Below are positions 11,030 to 22,895 of a stretch of DNA of 64,000 nt, in pieces. Numbering within the stretch: the stretch's first letter is position 1; each line of letters opens with the position of its first letter. The notes beneath the pieces are model-generated. The model ran no database searches. It was not told the origin of the DNA and saw only the letters and a program-made list of their open reading frames with translations. Origin of the DNA: Toxonevra muliebris (taxonomy: Eukaryota > Arthropoda > Insecta > Diptera > Pallopteridae); the NCBI GenBank assembly GCA_963691655.1, contig OY829328.1, forward strand, positions 16,942,704 to 17,006,703, given 5' to 3'. The translations under genes were made by a program, and so were the position numbers.

Positions 11030-12970
11030 TATGGTTTTTCGAATGGGGTACTATTGTAATACAAAACAATGAAGCTCAATTGAGGGTCGCTGAATGGTTG
11101 TCATGCAATTAAAGACAATAGCTTTTTGAACTTTAAACAAAATGCGAACGGTTAAACAAATTCGTTCCGCATTTTGTTTAATCGTTGAGTGTTTATAAGA
11201 TTCCATACTTTCAGTACATTTCGTACGTCGGTAGATTCACCTTCCTAAAACATTCCTCAAAATTGTATTTTCTGGTTCTTTTTAAACTTGTAAGCAATTT
11301 TATAACAACTTTCCAGGAGAATATCATTAATTCATTCAAAATTCGAGGAGCCCATCGGTCAGATTTCTTTCTGTATCCCAGATGACAGCCATGGCATTCA
11401 TGACCAACTCATCAGCTGTCCCAACTCATCAGCTGTCTTCACTTAGATCAATCTTGGATCTTTGTCAATTATTTTAATGATCTTCCTGAAATTTTGAATA
11501 AAATATCGTAATATTATTGCAAATCGTTTATCAACTTAGTGAGCTTTTGGAGAGGTATACTCATGCTAGTTTTTTCGTAACTGCAGATAACTGTTATGGT
11601 AACAGTTAGACCTATTTTGGTGAAGGCAGTCTAGAATAACGCTGAGAAACTTAAGATTTTAGTCTGGTATTTCGGCTCAATTTATAAGGTGTTTTTCGGA
11701 AATTTGTTTTATAACAAAATAAAGTGCAATCGTTCCAATTTTTTACCACGTTTATATCAACTCGCTTTCAATGGTGTCTGTCTGTCTGTCAGTCTGTTCG
11801 GTACAAATTTTGCAATCGATTTTAAACTAACTTCCCGATGAGCTAGAGACTTGAAATTTAAAATATAGTTCAGAACTGGAAGACAATGCAATATGAAATA
11901 TCTAAAATATATATAAATATAATAATATTTAAAATATTAGCATCGGAAGTTTTTCCATTTTTTCATAGATCAAAGCATTGAATTCATCGTTGTTAAAATC
12001 ATTGCTTTAGCGGGAGTAGAATATATGTATATGTGTATACATACACAAATTCAAAGACAAATGATAACGAACGAACAAACAATAACGAACTTTTTTTCGT
12101 TTTGTTCCGCTTACAAAGAGTATAGATTGTAAAGAGATCGCAAAACGAAACGAAACGAAAAACGTGGGGCGCATATGGATAGAGATAAAATTGCTAGCCA
12201 TTTCGGTGAACTATTCATCCATCAATCTCCTATTGCATGCGAACCACGTTTGTTGTTTTAAATCATACAAGTATTTCGTCCTACTAAAATTCACAGTTAC
12301 AAATTTTCAAGACAATCTGTATGGGATAAGGAATCTATATGTGGTTGTGAATCTGTATGGGGTTAGGAGAAATTATTTTATACTTTTTAGTTCATTTTAA
12401 AAACGTGGTATATTAAAAATATTTTTTATTTAAATTATTTTATATGTTTTTATTGACATCTTTAACTGTACAAAACGATTTTATGATATTTTTGTAGTGT
12501 TTTTTACGACAAAGTGGAAACCTAAAAAAAAAGTTGTGTGGTTGGCACGGGCGATTACAGCACTTGAAGTCATCTGAGACTGAATTTAAATAGAATATTG
12601 TTCTGCAGAATTGTCATTCTGGCAGGTAGTAGATTTAAACATTTTTATTAAAAAATATGGAAATTGCAAACTTCTAAAAAAAAAATTCAAAAATCTCGCT
12701 TTTTTTTTTGTTGAAAATCGGGATAAAAAATAGGCATAATGATTATAAATAAACAATTCTACTAGCAATTGGTATGTAGAATAACGTATATCAGCTTAAT
12801 CGGTTATATAGAATTTCTTGAACCGCCCGGGCCGATTCAAAAAGCGATGTTTCGAGAAAAACGCTTTTAAAGTTTTAACAAAACACACAGTTTAACCAAC
12901 AGACGCTCACGACTATGTGCTAAAACTTCGATAATATTTTGAGTTTTGGTCTAAAATTTTTACAGTACAC
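11030..12970. other. Non-coding, with a hairpin and a dispersed repeat
   Basis: A hairpin with arms AAACAAAATGCGAAC and GTTCCGCATTTTGTTT lies at 11138-11181. A dispersed repeat is at 11760-12010. The remaining short frames look like noise. Confidence 0.4.
11760..12015 (+). repeat. Dispersed repeat with CTGT microsatellite
   Basis: CTGTCTGTCTGTCAGTCTGT is followed by CAATCGATTTTAAACTAACT and TTCCCGATGAGCTAGAGACT. Its downstream part (AAAATATTAGCATCGGAAGT ... CATTGCTTTAGCGGGA) recurs inverted at about 33528-33616. The CTGT block with the TGAGCTAGAGACTTGAAA phrase is typical of dispersed dipteran repeats; a DINE/Helitron-like origin is only a guess. Confidence 0.6.
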
Positions 12971-12976
12971 TCTTAA

Positions 12977-13500
12977 CCCTTAAACGCCCAATACGCCCGA
13001 TTTCAATTAAAAATATACCCAGAGGTAGTATTTGTGATTCCGAACAATGTTTGTTCTATGTGTTTTCAAATAAATTAGTTTAAGGTGCAGTTATTTTAAT
13101 TTACATGGTTGACCTCTGTAATAACCTTTGGCGGTTATCTGGAAAATAAATTAAAATACATCCGCAATAATTTTTAAAAACAGTTATTTGGTGTTATCCC
13201 ATACCGTCTGACACAAATTTGTCCACACGGCAATATTTTTATTACACAAAATTCGAAAATAAAAACACCTTTTTTTCAGTTAGTTGTTTAAAATTTTTGC
13301 AAAACTTGCTTTTCGAGCTAAAAATAACTGTAACTGTACGACAGTTGGCATTTTTCGATTCATATTTATACGTATCGATAAAGAAAACAGACAGATAGAC
13401 AGTAAGATCAGATGTATATTTTAAATGGCGAAAGTAAAATGGCGGCACAGGCAGGCGCAGAAGTGGTTGATCACTGCAGTGATCACTGAGTATTTAAGGG
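12977..13500. mobile_element. TTAA-flanked MITE (piggyBac-type)
   Basis: TTAA at 12973-12976 is followed by CCCTTAAACGCCCAATACGC; the other end is GAGTATTTAAGGG followed by TTAA at 13501-13504. Ends beginning CCC with a TTAA duplication are the piggyBac signature. It is 524 bases with no transposase. A short palindrome, TTGATCACTGCAGTGATCAC, sits near the right end. Confidence 0.72.
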
Positions 13501-13504
13501 TTAA

Positions 13505-15620
13505 TATATTCTACTTTCGAAATACATAATCAAAAAAAAATAATTTTTTGAAACTCGAACACCAGACTACATCCTCAAGGATTCATGCGGCTTCCGTTAA
13601 AAATGAAAATATATTTATTAGAAAATTTATTCACTTAGCTTAATTGAAAAATTAAAACATGCACGACATAGAGAACAATGAGAAAATACAAATCTCAATG
13701 AGTCCAACTAGTTCGCTCACAAAATATATCTATGCGCAAAATATCACGAAACGTCTCGGAGGTTTTCGCTCAAATGTGCAAAAGTACTGCAAAATTCTTC
13801 ATGACATTTTGCAAAAACATCAAATCACTCTCATAAGTCTTCATTGAGGTGGTTGACAGGCATTCTTGAGCACTTATAAATTGTTCTGTATATTTAACTA
13901 AAGTCGTGGTATGAGAACCAGTCGTCAGTAGACAGTAGTAAAAATAAAATTTCAAAAATTAAATTATACAATAAACCCCTAAGTTATAAAAATTTTACAT
14001 TATTGCTTTTATATATGTATGTATTTTATGCCACCATGCTTGTAAATTGTTTACAAACACAAATTTATTAAAACTTTAACTTATTTAATTTTCTACCCAA
14101 GCTCTAACTAACTACTTAAAATTTTCTTCAAGAATTTCAAAATATATATTTTGTTTTGTAACAGTTATCGAAAGGTTCGCTTTTGTTTGTTTTTTAATAT
14201 TTAATAAGCAATTTCGGATTTTTTTATTTTTTTTTTTTTTGGTTGCTTTAAAGTTATGTAATAGTTTTTTTAGACACTTAAAAATAGAATAAGCGTGCAA
14301 TTTTTGTTTTTGCTTAAGGCAGTGCAGTTCTTTAAAAAAAAAAAAATAAAACGAATAGGTACTCAAAACCTCAAACAAACAACATTTTTATGAAATAAAT
14401 AAAAAAAAGGGAATTTTTGTTGCTTTTGATATGTTAGCGATTTTTTTTTCCTTACAGCTACGACATTAATTTTGTATAACTCACTGCTACTATTTTTGGT
14501 TTTGTTTTTGGTATGTAAATAAAAAACAAACAAAAAAAAAACAAAAAAAAAATCTTTATTTTTTAATAAAAAGCTTACGCGACTCTGCGTTTGTATAAAA
14601 CACAGTGACGATCTCTAGTGTAAATATCTTGGCTAAAGTAATAAGTTCACATTTTATTTTAATATTGTTGTTTTTGTGTTCTTTTTATTTTAAATTAATA
14701 ATAATAATATATTTCATATTTTAATTTTTTTTTTTTTTGTTTTGTCGTCTAAAATGTAATTCATTAGTTTTTTGTATTTTTTATTGCACAATGGCAATTG
14801 ATATGTTTAGATTTCATGGTTGGTTGATATGTTTCCTAGTTTCTGGTTTGGTTTCATTTTGTGATATATTTTAACCGTTTTGTTTTAAGTATTTATTTAC
14901 TTAGTTTTTAAAATTTAAAAGCTTAATTTTTATTTAAAATCCAAATTTAGGTTTTTACTCAAACTTACCGAATATGATTTAAATATTAAATTTTTTTTCT
15001 AAAGTTTTTTTTTTTTTACGCACTCATTTAATTCAGCAAAATTAAATATTTTTTTATTTTTTATACTTTATATGTATACCACACTATTTACGAATAAATG
15101 TATTTAAGTTTCTTATTAACTAGAAAATCACATTTAGTTGCTTAAAATTTTCTTAAATATAATAGTTTTTGCGTTTTCTTTTTTGTTTTTATTTTACATT
15201 TTACATTTTTCAGTTTTACAATTAAAATTTATTTTCTTTGAGATTTACTCTTTATAAGTTTTGTTTGATATGTAAAAGTTACTTTGAGTTGGAGTTTTGT
15301 TAATTAAAAAATTAAAAAAAAATATATTGCTTATTGGTTTGAATACATAATTTTGTTGTTATTTTTTTTAATATAACTTTCATTTTTAAATAAGAGCAAA
15401 AAAGCAAGAGGAAATATTTGTATGTGAATGAAATATTTGTAGTTGAGCATATTTCATTCATTTAATAAGTAGAAAAAAAACAAAGTAAGCAGAAATTTTC
15501 CAGACCCTGACCTATTTATCATGGAGTCAATCTTTAGAACGTGACTTTAAAGCTTGCTTTTTGAACAGAAATAGCTTTAAGCTCTTTAGTTCAAAGGCGA
15601 TTAACTTTCTTGCCAAAAGC
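13505..15620. other. T-rich tract, no gene recognised
   Basis: From about 13960 to 15500 the plus strand is dense in T runs, TTTTGTTTTG and ATATGTATGT patches. No frame is convincing. The composition resembles 5600-7520 and would fit an A-rich minus-strand 3' UTR, but nothing ties it to an exon. Confidence 0.35.
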
Positions 15621-15629
15621 TGTTCAAAT

Positions 15630-16725
15630 CAGGGCTTTGGAGCAACCAAATTTTGGGGTTGCTCTGTTCCAGCTCCACTCCGACCTCTTAAGTATAGCTC
15701 CGACTCCGCTGCGTGCTCCGCTCCGTGCTCCAACTATAGTACATATAATTTCCTCAATAAAAATCATTTTTTTTATTTTAAATTCGTTTATGTGTATCGC
15801 TACCTTAATTTGCTAAAGCCCTAACATCCATTTTCCGATTTTTACAGGAAAAACAAAAATTATTTGGAAATTTGAAGTACTGCTTCCAGAATTTGTAATT
15901 TGAGCTAAAGGAAGAGATCGTAAATTTTCGGTGTATATCTTCAAACTTTTCGGTACAGATGAAAGTGAGCACGACTTATCAGAATCCACCAAAAACTCGA
16001 TATTGAAAAATTTGATGTTAGGTGACCAATTCAGGGAAGTTCCGAAAATACTCTTTATTTGGCTCAAAACTCGACATGTTTACCATACGAAAAAATATAA
16101 TGCTAAGTTGTACAACAACTATATCGTTTTGAAGGCTGCTGTCACAAGAATAGAACCAGTTAAGATTGTGAACTCCTTATTCTTAGTGACATCTTTTAAA
16201 AACAATTAGGAATTATTAACACATATTAGCCCTATTCGCGATATGGTGTAAACGGTCTTGCATCATTGCAAATGCAAATTTGTATTGCATATATTTGTTA
16301 TTGTGATAGCAGAACTATTTTGCATTTGCAATGATGCAAGACCATTTGCACGAAATCGTGAATAGGGCTATTGTAATTAAAATTGTACATTTCATTACTG
16401 CAATGCAAATGGCAAATCCCTTGCAATGAATTTGTAATTAATCAATAAATGTAATGAATTTATTTTAAGTAGTACTAATTCATTCCAATCGATTAGAACT
16501 CAGCATTGCCATTTGCATTGATTAATGGAGATGGTAATGGAAAAACCTCATTGCATGTAATTGCAAGTTTTCAAATATAATGTCAAGCAACAATAGTTGA
16601 AAAAATTATGAATCGGAGCAGCGGAGCGGTTAAATTTTCATTGCTCCAGCTCCAGCTCTAGCTCCGGTCAAAACAGAGTGCTCCACAGCTCCTTGCTCCT
16701 GCTCCGCAATCCGCTCCAAAGCCCT
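15630..16725. mobile_element. hAT-type MITE with CAGGGCTTTGGAGC ends
   Basis: The left end CAGGGCTTTGGAGC and right end GCTCCAAAGCCCTG are exact inverses. Flanks GTTCAAAT (15622-15629) and GTTCAATT (16726-16733) agree at 7 of 8 bases, an 8-bp duplication of hAT type. Both subterminal zones are packed with GCTCC/GGAGC motifs (15660-15735 and 16615-16715), probable transposase-binding sites. It carries a nested palindromic MITE at 16229-16368. Confidence 0.88.
16229..16368. mobile_element. Palindromic MITE with GCCCTATTC ends, nested in the hAT MITE
   Basis: TA, then GCCCTATTCGCGATATGGTG and GGTCTTGCATCATTGCAAAT, then the inverse (ATTTGCAATGATGCAAGACC ... CGTGAATAGGGC), then TA. It is 140 bases and almost entirely self-complementary. 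The same family occurs at 36443-36787 and 46215-46266. Confidence 0.88.
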
Positions 16726-17708
16726 GGTTCAATTGATGCTCTCTCTTTTCTTCGTACATATTTTAGTGCAAAAGCTTTTTGAATAATTTATGCATTTTGT
16801 CAATTGTGTAAAATGGCTACTCACTGCTTTAAAGTTAAAAATTTTTAACCCTCATCGGTCCCCTGTATCCAATATGATACAATTTCAATATATTCAATCA
16901 AATATCTTCTACAGTTATTATCCGTTTTAAATAAAAAGAGGACTCATGTAGTTAATTTTGAAGAGGAATATAACGCTATGTAAAACAAGTATCTGTAATA
17001 TATGTGCGACACTGTACAAAAAAACTTACAAATCGGTCCCTGTGTATCCAATATGATACATATTTATGAATATTTATGGAAATCGTGAAGAAAGTAATTT
17101 TTCATCAGCATCAGATGATGAAGATTTCGATTTTAATCTAAACACAAGCAGTTTAGAAGAAGAAAGCATGAGAAAGACAAGTGACATTGAAAATTTATAG
17201 CAAAATATCCGAGTTGAAATGGAAGCTGACGTAAGCACTGCGTATTTATCAAAGGATAAAACAATTCAATATTCTTATGAGCCAATTGATGTAAATGTTC
17301 AAGCTTCATATAGAAATAGTGCTGATTTTCCTTTCCTTTATTATATGCAATACATATAAAAATATGCGATGCTTGAAATGGTTTGCTGGGATGTGTCTTA
17401 TTTATACATTTGCAGGTCCAAGAATGAGCGCCTACTCTAACATCGACAGCTGTGCTTCTTTCTGCATTCTTATTGTAACGCAGTTATGGGACGTTGAGAA
17501 TGGGACAATGTCTCTCAGAAAATTCAAATTGATCCGCAATTGCATTCGATTCGATGGTAAAAACAATAATTGAAAGTCATTCTAAAATGCCTAGATCATC
17601 GCGCGCTCAAAAAATTGTTGAAAATATAAGGCTGGGTTCGAATCTTAATCTACAGCACCAACAGGTCGTTGTTTCAAATGTACATGACGACCTAGATAGT
17701 GTAGTGGT

Positions 17709-18555
17709 TAAAGCCGTATTTAGGGGGAGGTTTTGGGGTTCTGACCTCCCCCCGCTCCCCCCGAAATGTGGAACCTTTCTTCTATTTTTTTATATTAATT
17801 GCCAGTGGATGAAAAAAAAGTCAAAATCAAATCTATTAAACAGTTTTTAAATATTTTTTACTTCCATCGGTTTCTTTCAAATATAAAAAAATAAACTTGA
17901 AATCTTAGTTACACTATGCGACCAGATCCGATTTGTTTTTTTTTTTTTTTTTGACATGAGGTTTGACTTTGGATACAAAAAGAGAAGGTGATGCTGAGCA
18001 ATTTTGCTTTTATAGTTTTTCTAGGTCAGTAACTGTTTTTGATTTACAGTTTCGGGTTTAGGGCTCATTTGGAAGGGCATGATTCAGCCTATAATTTCTG
18101 GATTTCAAAGTTTGTAGCACGCCAGTGTTCATTTTAAAAAAATTGCCAAAAATTCTCATTTTTTCTAAAACTTGGCGTGATGGGAAATTTTTGATCTCAG
18201 ATTCGTGTTCAGTATAAAAAATTCATTCGCAAACACTAGGAACCATTTTATTCGCAAAGCCCATGTAGGGCAGTAGTAGTGGACCAAAGTTCTAGGGAAC
18301 AATCTTAAAATGTAATTAATTCTTTAAACCATTATTGCTCAGAGCACCCCGACTCGGAAGACCTCTTTCAATGCCGTAACTGCACGAATTTTGGGAATAT
18401 AAGCCAACCTCATACGGATTCCTTATCATGGCCCGAATTCCCACTGATAATCATTTGAAAAAAATGAGCCTCTGACTATTTTTGGTAATTGTTTTGAGGT
18501 CGGGCTCATCATCAGTAATGGCAAGTCAATGTCAATTTTCTTCGAATGAACAAAA
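17709..18555 (+). mobile_element. hAT-like element copy 1 (right end missing)
   Basis: Starts AAAGCCGTATTTAGGGGGAG and follows copy 2 (44015-45068) block for block, including GTTTTTCTAGGTCAGTAACT, ATATAAGCCAACCTCAT and TTTGAAAAAAATGAGCCTCT, to TTTTCTTCGAATGAA. In copy 2 that point is only about 40 bases from the right terminus. A stretch of about 250 bases present in copy 2 is deleted just before it. Confidence 0.8.
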
Positions 18556-19405
18556 CAACAACAAAACGGGAACCACCAACCTAAAATTAAAAGCAAAGAT
18601 CTTGAGGTCCATCAAAAGCAATCTCGGACTATCGGATAGCGATCGTGCCAAAAAATTCAATACCAGCAAAAGTACTGCTAGACGAATAGGCATAAAAGCT
18701 GGGCTAAAGTGCTATCGTGCTATAAAATATCCAAATAGAACAGACAAACAGAATTTGCGGGCCAAAAAACGTGCTCGTCTTCTTTATAATAATGTTTTGA
18801 CCAAATTCAATGGATGCATTATTGTGGATGACGAATCATACGTAAAATTTGATCTTAAACAGCTTCCAGGTCAAAAATTGTATATGGCAACGAATCGTGG
18901 TAATGTACCCTCAAAATCCAAGTACATGAAAATGGATAAATTTGCAAAGAAAGCAATGGTGAGGCAGGCTATTTGCAGCTGTGGTCTCAAATCCAGGGCA
19001 TTTGTGACATCCTCTTCTATGACGTCTGATATTTACATCAAAGAGTGCCTTTCGAAACGACTATTGCCATTTGTTCGTCACCACCATTCGCCAGTGAAGT
19101 TTTGGCCTGATTTAACCAGTTGCCACTACTCTAAGAAAACCATGGATTGGTATCAGACAAATAAAGTAGATGTAGTGCCCAAATATATGAATCCACCCTA
19201 TTGCCCCCAGCTTCGACCGATCGAAAAGTACTGGGCTATTACAAAATATAAGTTGAAGAAAAATGCAGGTATTGTCAAAAACGTGAATTCAATGTTACTA
19301 AAATGGAACCGAATAGCCGCAAAAGTATCCAGAGCAGATGTTCAAAGGTTGATGGGGTCCATTAAAAGGAATACCCGGAACTTTTTGCACAACAAAGAAA
19401 TTTAA
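18518..19405 (+). CDS. Tc1/mariner-superfamily transposase, open frame with hAT-derived N-terminus
   Basis: An open frame of 295 residues from MASQCQFSSNEQ. The helix-turn-helix region is LRSIKSNLGLSDSDRAKKFN with TSKSTARRIG after it. Catalytic positions: IVDDESYVKFD, KFWPDLTSCHYSK, and CPQLRPIEKYWAI, with 37 residues between second Asp and Glu. The sequence family differs from the gene at 8693-9709. The first 10 to 12 codons lie in the adjoining hAT copy (similarity runs to about 18555), so the native start may be lost and the frame may be a fortuitous fusion. No terminal repeats of its own were found. A dead fragment of the same family lies at 60-490. Confidence 0.8.
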   Translation: MASQCQFSSNEQNNNKTGTTNLKLKAKILRSIKSNLGLSDSDRAKKFNTSKSTARRIGIKAGLKCYRAIKYPNRTDKQNLRAKKRARLLYNNVLTKFNGCIIVDDESYVKFDLKQLPGQKLYMATNRGNVPSKSKYMKMDKFAKKAMVRQAICSCGLKSRAFVTSSSMTSDIYIKECLSKRLLPFVRHHHSPVKFWPDLTSCHYSKKTMDWYQTNKVDVVPKYMNPPYCPQLRPIEKYWAITKYKLKKNAGIVKNVNSMLLKWNRIAAKVSRADVQRLMGSIKRNTRNFLHNKEI

Positions 19406-19539
19406 ATCTTTTAATATTATAGTATTAAAACACAATATTAAACTTATCATTTAATGCATTATTTGTTATTCTGAGTGTTCTGGTTAAAAAGATACAGCAA
19501 CTTTTCTGCGTGCCAATTTTGCGTGAACCGCGATTTATT

Positions 19540-19740
19540 CTCTATCGATATGAGAGCGAATGTATGAGAATTATAAGAAAGTGTACAAGTTCACATCTTG
19601 GTAGAAAATGGCAAGGCAAAACCACCAATGTGATAAAAAATTGCCACACCGACGTTCGGAATCAAACTGTAGGTCCAACTATGTGGTATCACAATCGGCC
19701 GTTCAGGCCTAAGCGTGTCTCTAGATAGCCATCCCAACCC
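19540..19740 (+). mobile_element. SINE body and 3' tail, split by the hAT/Tc1 insertions
   Basis: GAGAATTATAAGAAAGTGTA, then GTAGGTCCAACTATGTGGTA and TCACAATCGGCCGTTC, match the SINE at 41297-41592 in order. The likely head of this copy, a tRNA A-box-like TAGATAGTGTAGTGGTTA at 17693-17710, lies 1.8 kb upstream, separated by the nested elements. Confidence 0.7.
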
Positions 19741-19959
19741 AACTATATGTACATGTAAAAACCTTCAAAATATGCACTTGGATCGCGGCATCCACATAAT
19801 CGAAATAATATGCTAAAACACTTTACTATTCATTTTTCATTTATTTTCATTATAATTTGTCAGTAAAAAGACATTAAAAATATGAATTGATCTTTGATAA
19901 TAAACATAGTAATCCTTTTTTATTAATTTATCATATAGGGACCGATGAGGGTTAAGAAA

Positions 19960-21700
19960 TTCTTAAAAAAATTTCACGTAAAAAAATGTATATGCACAAC
20001 TTTCGGCTTAAAGATTTCGGTACAGGTTTTCTACCGGAAAGCATTTAGTTTAAATTGTTTGCAATCATAATGATTATCAAATAAATACTTTGATTTCCAT
20101 GCATAAGTGCACCATTCATTGAAAATGAGCTTACAGAATTTTTATTTCCCCCGCCCCCCTTTTCATTTTGCATTTATATGCCATCAAATGATAACGAGAA
20201 ATCTGAACAAAAAAGTTTATTTAAAAGAATAAAAAAAAAATGGAAATGGGAAATATTGTTACTGCAAATAATTGAGCTGTCAGCTTAAATGGAAAAAATT
20301 TTACAAACGAATAAATTCAAAATGCACAAAAGTGTAAGCGCGAAAAGAGGAAAAAGTTGCCGCACAACATGCAATACGACGAATGTCAGACAGAATGCAC
20401 ATTAATGTTTTTTTTTTTTTCTTTTTTCAATTTCATTCACATAAAAACATTGAAATGCAAATATTATTTGCACATACACACATGCATATATATTCATAGA
20501 CTAACGGACCCAAAGTTTACCGAAAAGGGGGCTTCTGATTTGATTTTGAAATGCTAAAAAATCTTCTAATTCAGAAGTCTGGATGCCTAGTGATATTTAT
20601 CACCAACGGGCGAGAGTAGAGTTATCCTCTAAATACTCCCCTTGAATCTGCTAGTGTATTTACGCATATGTATGTGTTTTTATATATATATATAATGAAA
20701 AACAAAATTTTTAAATAATACATATTAAATTCCATACGAATTATTCAATTTTATGCATAATTTTTAATTTACGAGAATAATCATAAATTGTTGAGTACTT
20801 AATGGAATTTTATAATATTTAATGTTGCTTTTAAATGCGATTGAATGCGCATTCATACTCCCACTTCATACATACAGACTTTGCATCCACACATACATAT
20901 ATATATTGTATATACATTCAATAACTAATTTCCATACACGCTGAACATCATCCAAAAAAAAATGATAATACACAATTCAATTGCGTTTAATGTGCGCCAA
21001 ATAATTTAACCCATTTCTTGCAATTTGCACTTCGTGAAACAATTTCGGATTTAAAATTGTGATTTAGAATAGTGACGGCCAATCGTGCAGTTTTGTTCAA
21101 GAAGAGCTGCGAGGGAATTGCAAACTAGTTCAGCATATTTTAACCCTCTAGTGCATAGCCAATATTTTTTTTTTTAGAGAAAATGCAGTTTCAATTTAAG
21201 TGTAAGTCACAAAACCACTAATCCGAAGTTAATTTTCTGATCAAAAGCAGATACAGCTTTGTAGACCCCAAAAAATGGAAACTTACGCAGATAGTTTTAA
21301 AAAATGTTATTTTGAAAATTCAAGAGGACAGATATTACGACTAAAAACAAACAAAAATAAGAATTTAGCATATACAGTAATTTTTGCACATACGTATACA
21401 GTAATCCCCAATTAATTGCGTTAAAAAATTTTACCTAAAATCATCACAAATTCCTCTATTAAATGCAATCCCTTTCAAAGTAAAATAATTTTTTGAATAT
21501 AAAAACTAATTTTTCGTCATTCAACTAAAAAAATACTTCAAATGTGATGATGATGACGTAGAGACAAAAACAAGAAATAGTATCTGCAATATTTTTCATT
21601 TGCCTGTTATGTGCTTTTAAATTTTGCCCGTCTGTAGACGGTCATATAGTGTTAAGTAATAATTGGAAGATTTTTCAAAATATCGAAAGTGTTAAAAGTT
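19960..21700. other. Non-coding, AT-rich
   Basis: No convincing frame. A pogo-type end, TACAGTAATCCCCAATTAAT, occurs at 21397-21416, matching the MITE at 42237-42407. TTAACCCTCTAGTGCATAGC at 21140-21159 looks like an old TTAA-type element end. Confidence 0.4.
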
Positions 21701-21706
21701 TAATTA

Positions 21707-22212
21707 CACTGTTCAACAGCCAAAAATGAGCAGAGACGGGACAAGTGTACTTAGCATAGTAGGGGGTCGCTGAGTCCGAATCCGAGAAAGTAACTTCAGA
21801 AAAAAGAAAATTTTTTGAACCTGGCTCAGGAACGGCTCAGCGACAAGGTGTCATATGCCACCGCTAGGCATGACTGGGTTAAGTAACAACGAGATAAAAG
21901 TGAACGATGATAACGAGGATGAAAAAAATTGCGAAAAAATTAATTAATTAAAAAAAGTTTTTTTAAGTTAAAAAATAAAAAAAATCGAAAAATTTTTTTT
22001 TGTATAAATGGATGTTTCGATGAAAAAAAATATGAACTGCATTTTTAATTTTTTTGTTGTTTCAATTTTAAGAAATTTGATGTCAATAACAAAAAATTGT
22101 GACGTAGCAGAGCAAAACGGACCAAGGATTCAGACTCAGCGACCCCCCATTACCCTGAGTGCATTTGTCTCATCTCTGCTCGTTTTTAAAATTTTCCATT
22201 TGTAGAACAGTG
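21707..22212. mobile_element. MITE with CACTGTTC ends and TTA duplication
   Basis: CACTGTTC and its inverse GAACAGTG are each flanked by TTA (21704-21706 and 22213-22215). Shared subterminal blocks are GAGCAGAGA, GACAA and GGGGTCGCTGAGTC. A 3-bp TTA duplication fits PIF/Harbinger-type mobility (inference). No transposase. Confidence 0.75.
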
Positions 22213-22895
22213 TTATCAATACTTTGTTGTAACACAGTCAAAACACAAAAAACCAAATTTGGGTGTCAAATACCGTAATTCAACATCAATACAAGTCTAT
22301 GTAAAATGGGTTATGGCAAGAATTGGGTTAAGATTTATATTTACTTTATATTTCAAATAAAGTAATATAATTATCATTACCATTAGCATTATGTATACAC
22401 CAATAATTCACATTTACATACTTTCAAACACTTTCATTTACACATTCATACATAAGTGCATTCATTTCCTTTTCAGGTTTTTTGCATTCGCTTGATATGT
22501 ATTTGTTTATAATTGCTGAATGTTTGCTAGTGTGTGTTCATATATACCTTATAAATCATCACTTAATTATATGGTAGTACTTCAACAGACACTCATTAAT
22601 ATTCACATATAATTCTATAGTATATATACATACATATGTATGTTTATATCTGCATTTTCAAATAGACCTTCATTTAAATTATAAATTAAATAAATAAATT
22701 AAATTATCCATCAGTCCATAACTCTCAATTGCAGTGCAGCTGACATTGTATTAAAACATTTTCGCTTAATTTTTTTAATTTTTCCTGTTGGGTTTTTTTT
22801 TTTTAAGTTTTTCCCACATTTAAAGATTCTTCATTTTCTTCTTATAAGCCTTTATAATTGTTGTTGTTTTTGTATTCGTCGTAGCTATTTTCTCA

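Larger units (their letters stand above)
16849..19951 (+). mobile_element. piggyBac element relic with nested later insertions
   Basis: TTAA at 16845-16848 and 19952-19955 flanks ends CCCTCATCGGTCCC and GGGACCGATGAGGG. A second copy of CGGTCCC/GTATCCAATATGATAC lies inside at about 17034-17060. Transposase remnants on the plus strand read DDEDFDFNLNTSSLEEES (acidic N-terminus), YLSKDKTIQYS, then MRCLKWFAGMCLIYTFAG and TQLWDVENGTMSLRKFKLIR followed by CIRFDGKN, all piggyBac-like. The gene stops near 17573; the DDD catalytic core is gone, replaced by a SINE, a hAT fragment and a Tc1/mariner-type gene. Confidence 0.85.

Noticed and set aside
17636..17710. tRNA-like phrases GGTTCGAATC and TAGTGTAGTGGTTA
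   Set aside because: They occur in the wrong order (B-box-like before A-box-like) and no cloverleaf forms, so they are a SINE head fragment and a nearby chance or repeat sequence, not a tRNA gene.
21140..21884. Possible TTAA element (TTAACCCTCTAGTGC ... GACTGGGTTAA)
   Set aside because: The right end falls inside the better supported MITE at 21707-22212, and the arms match only loosely.
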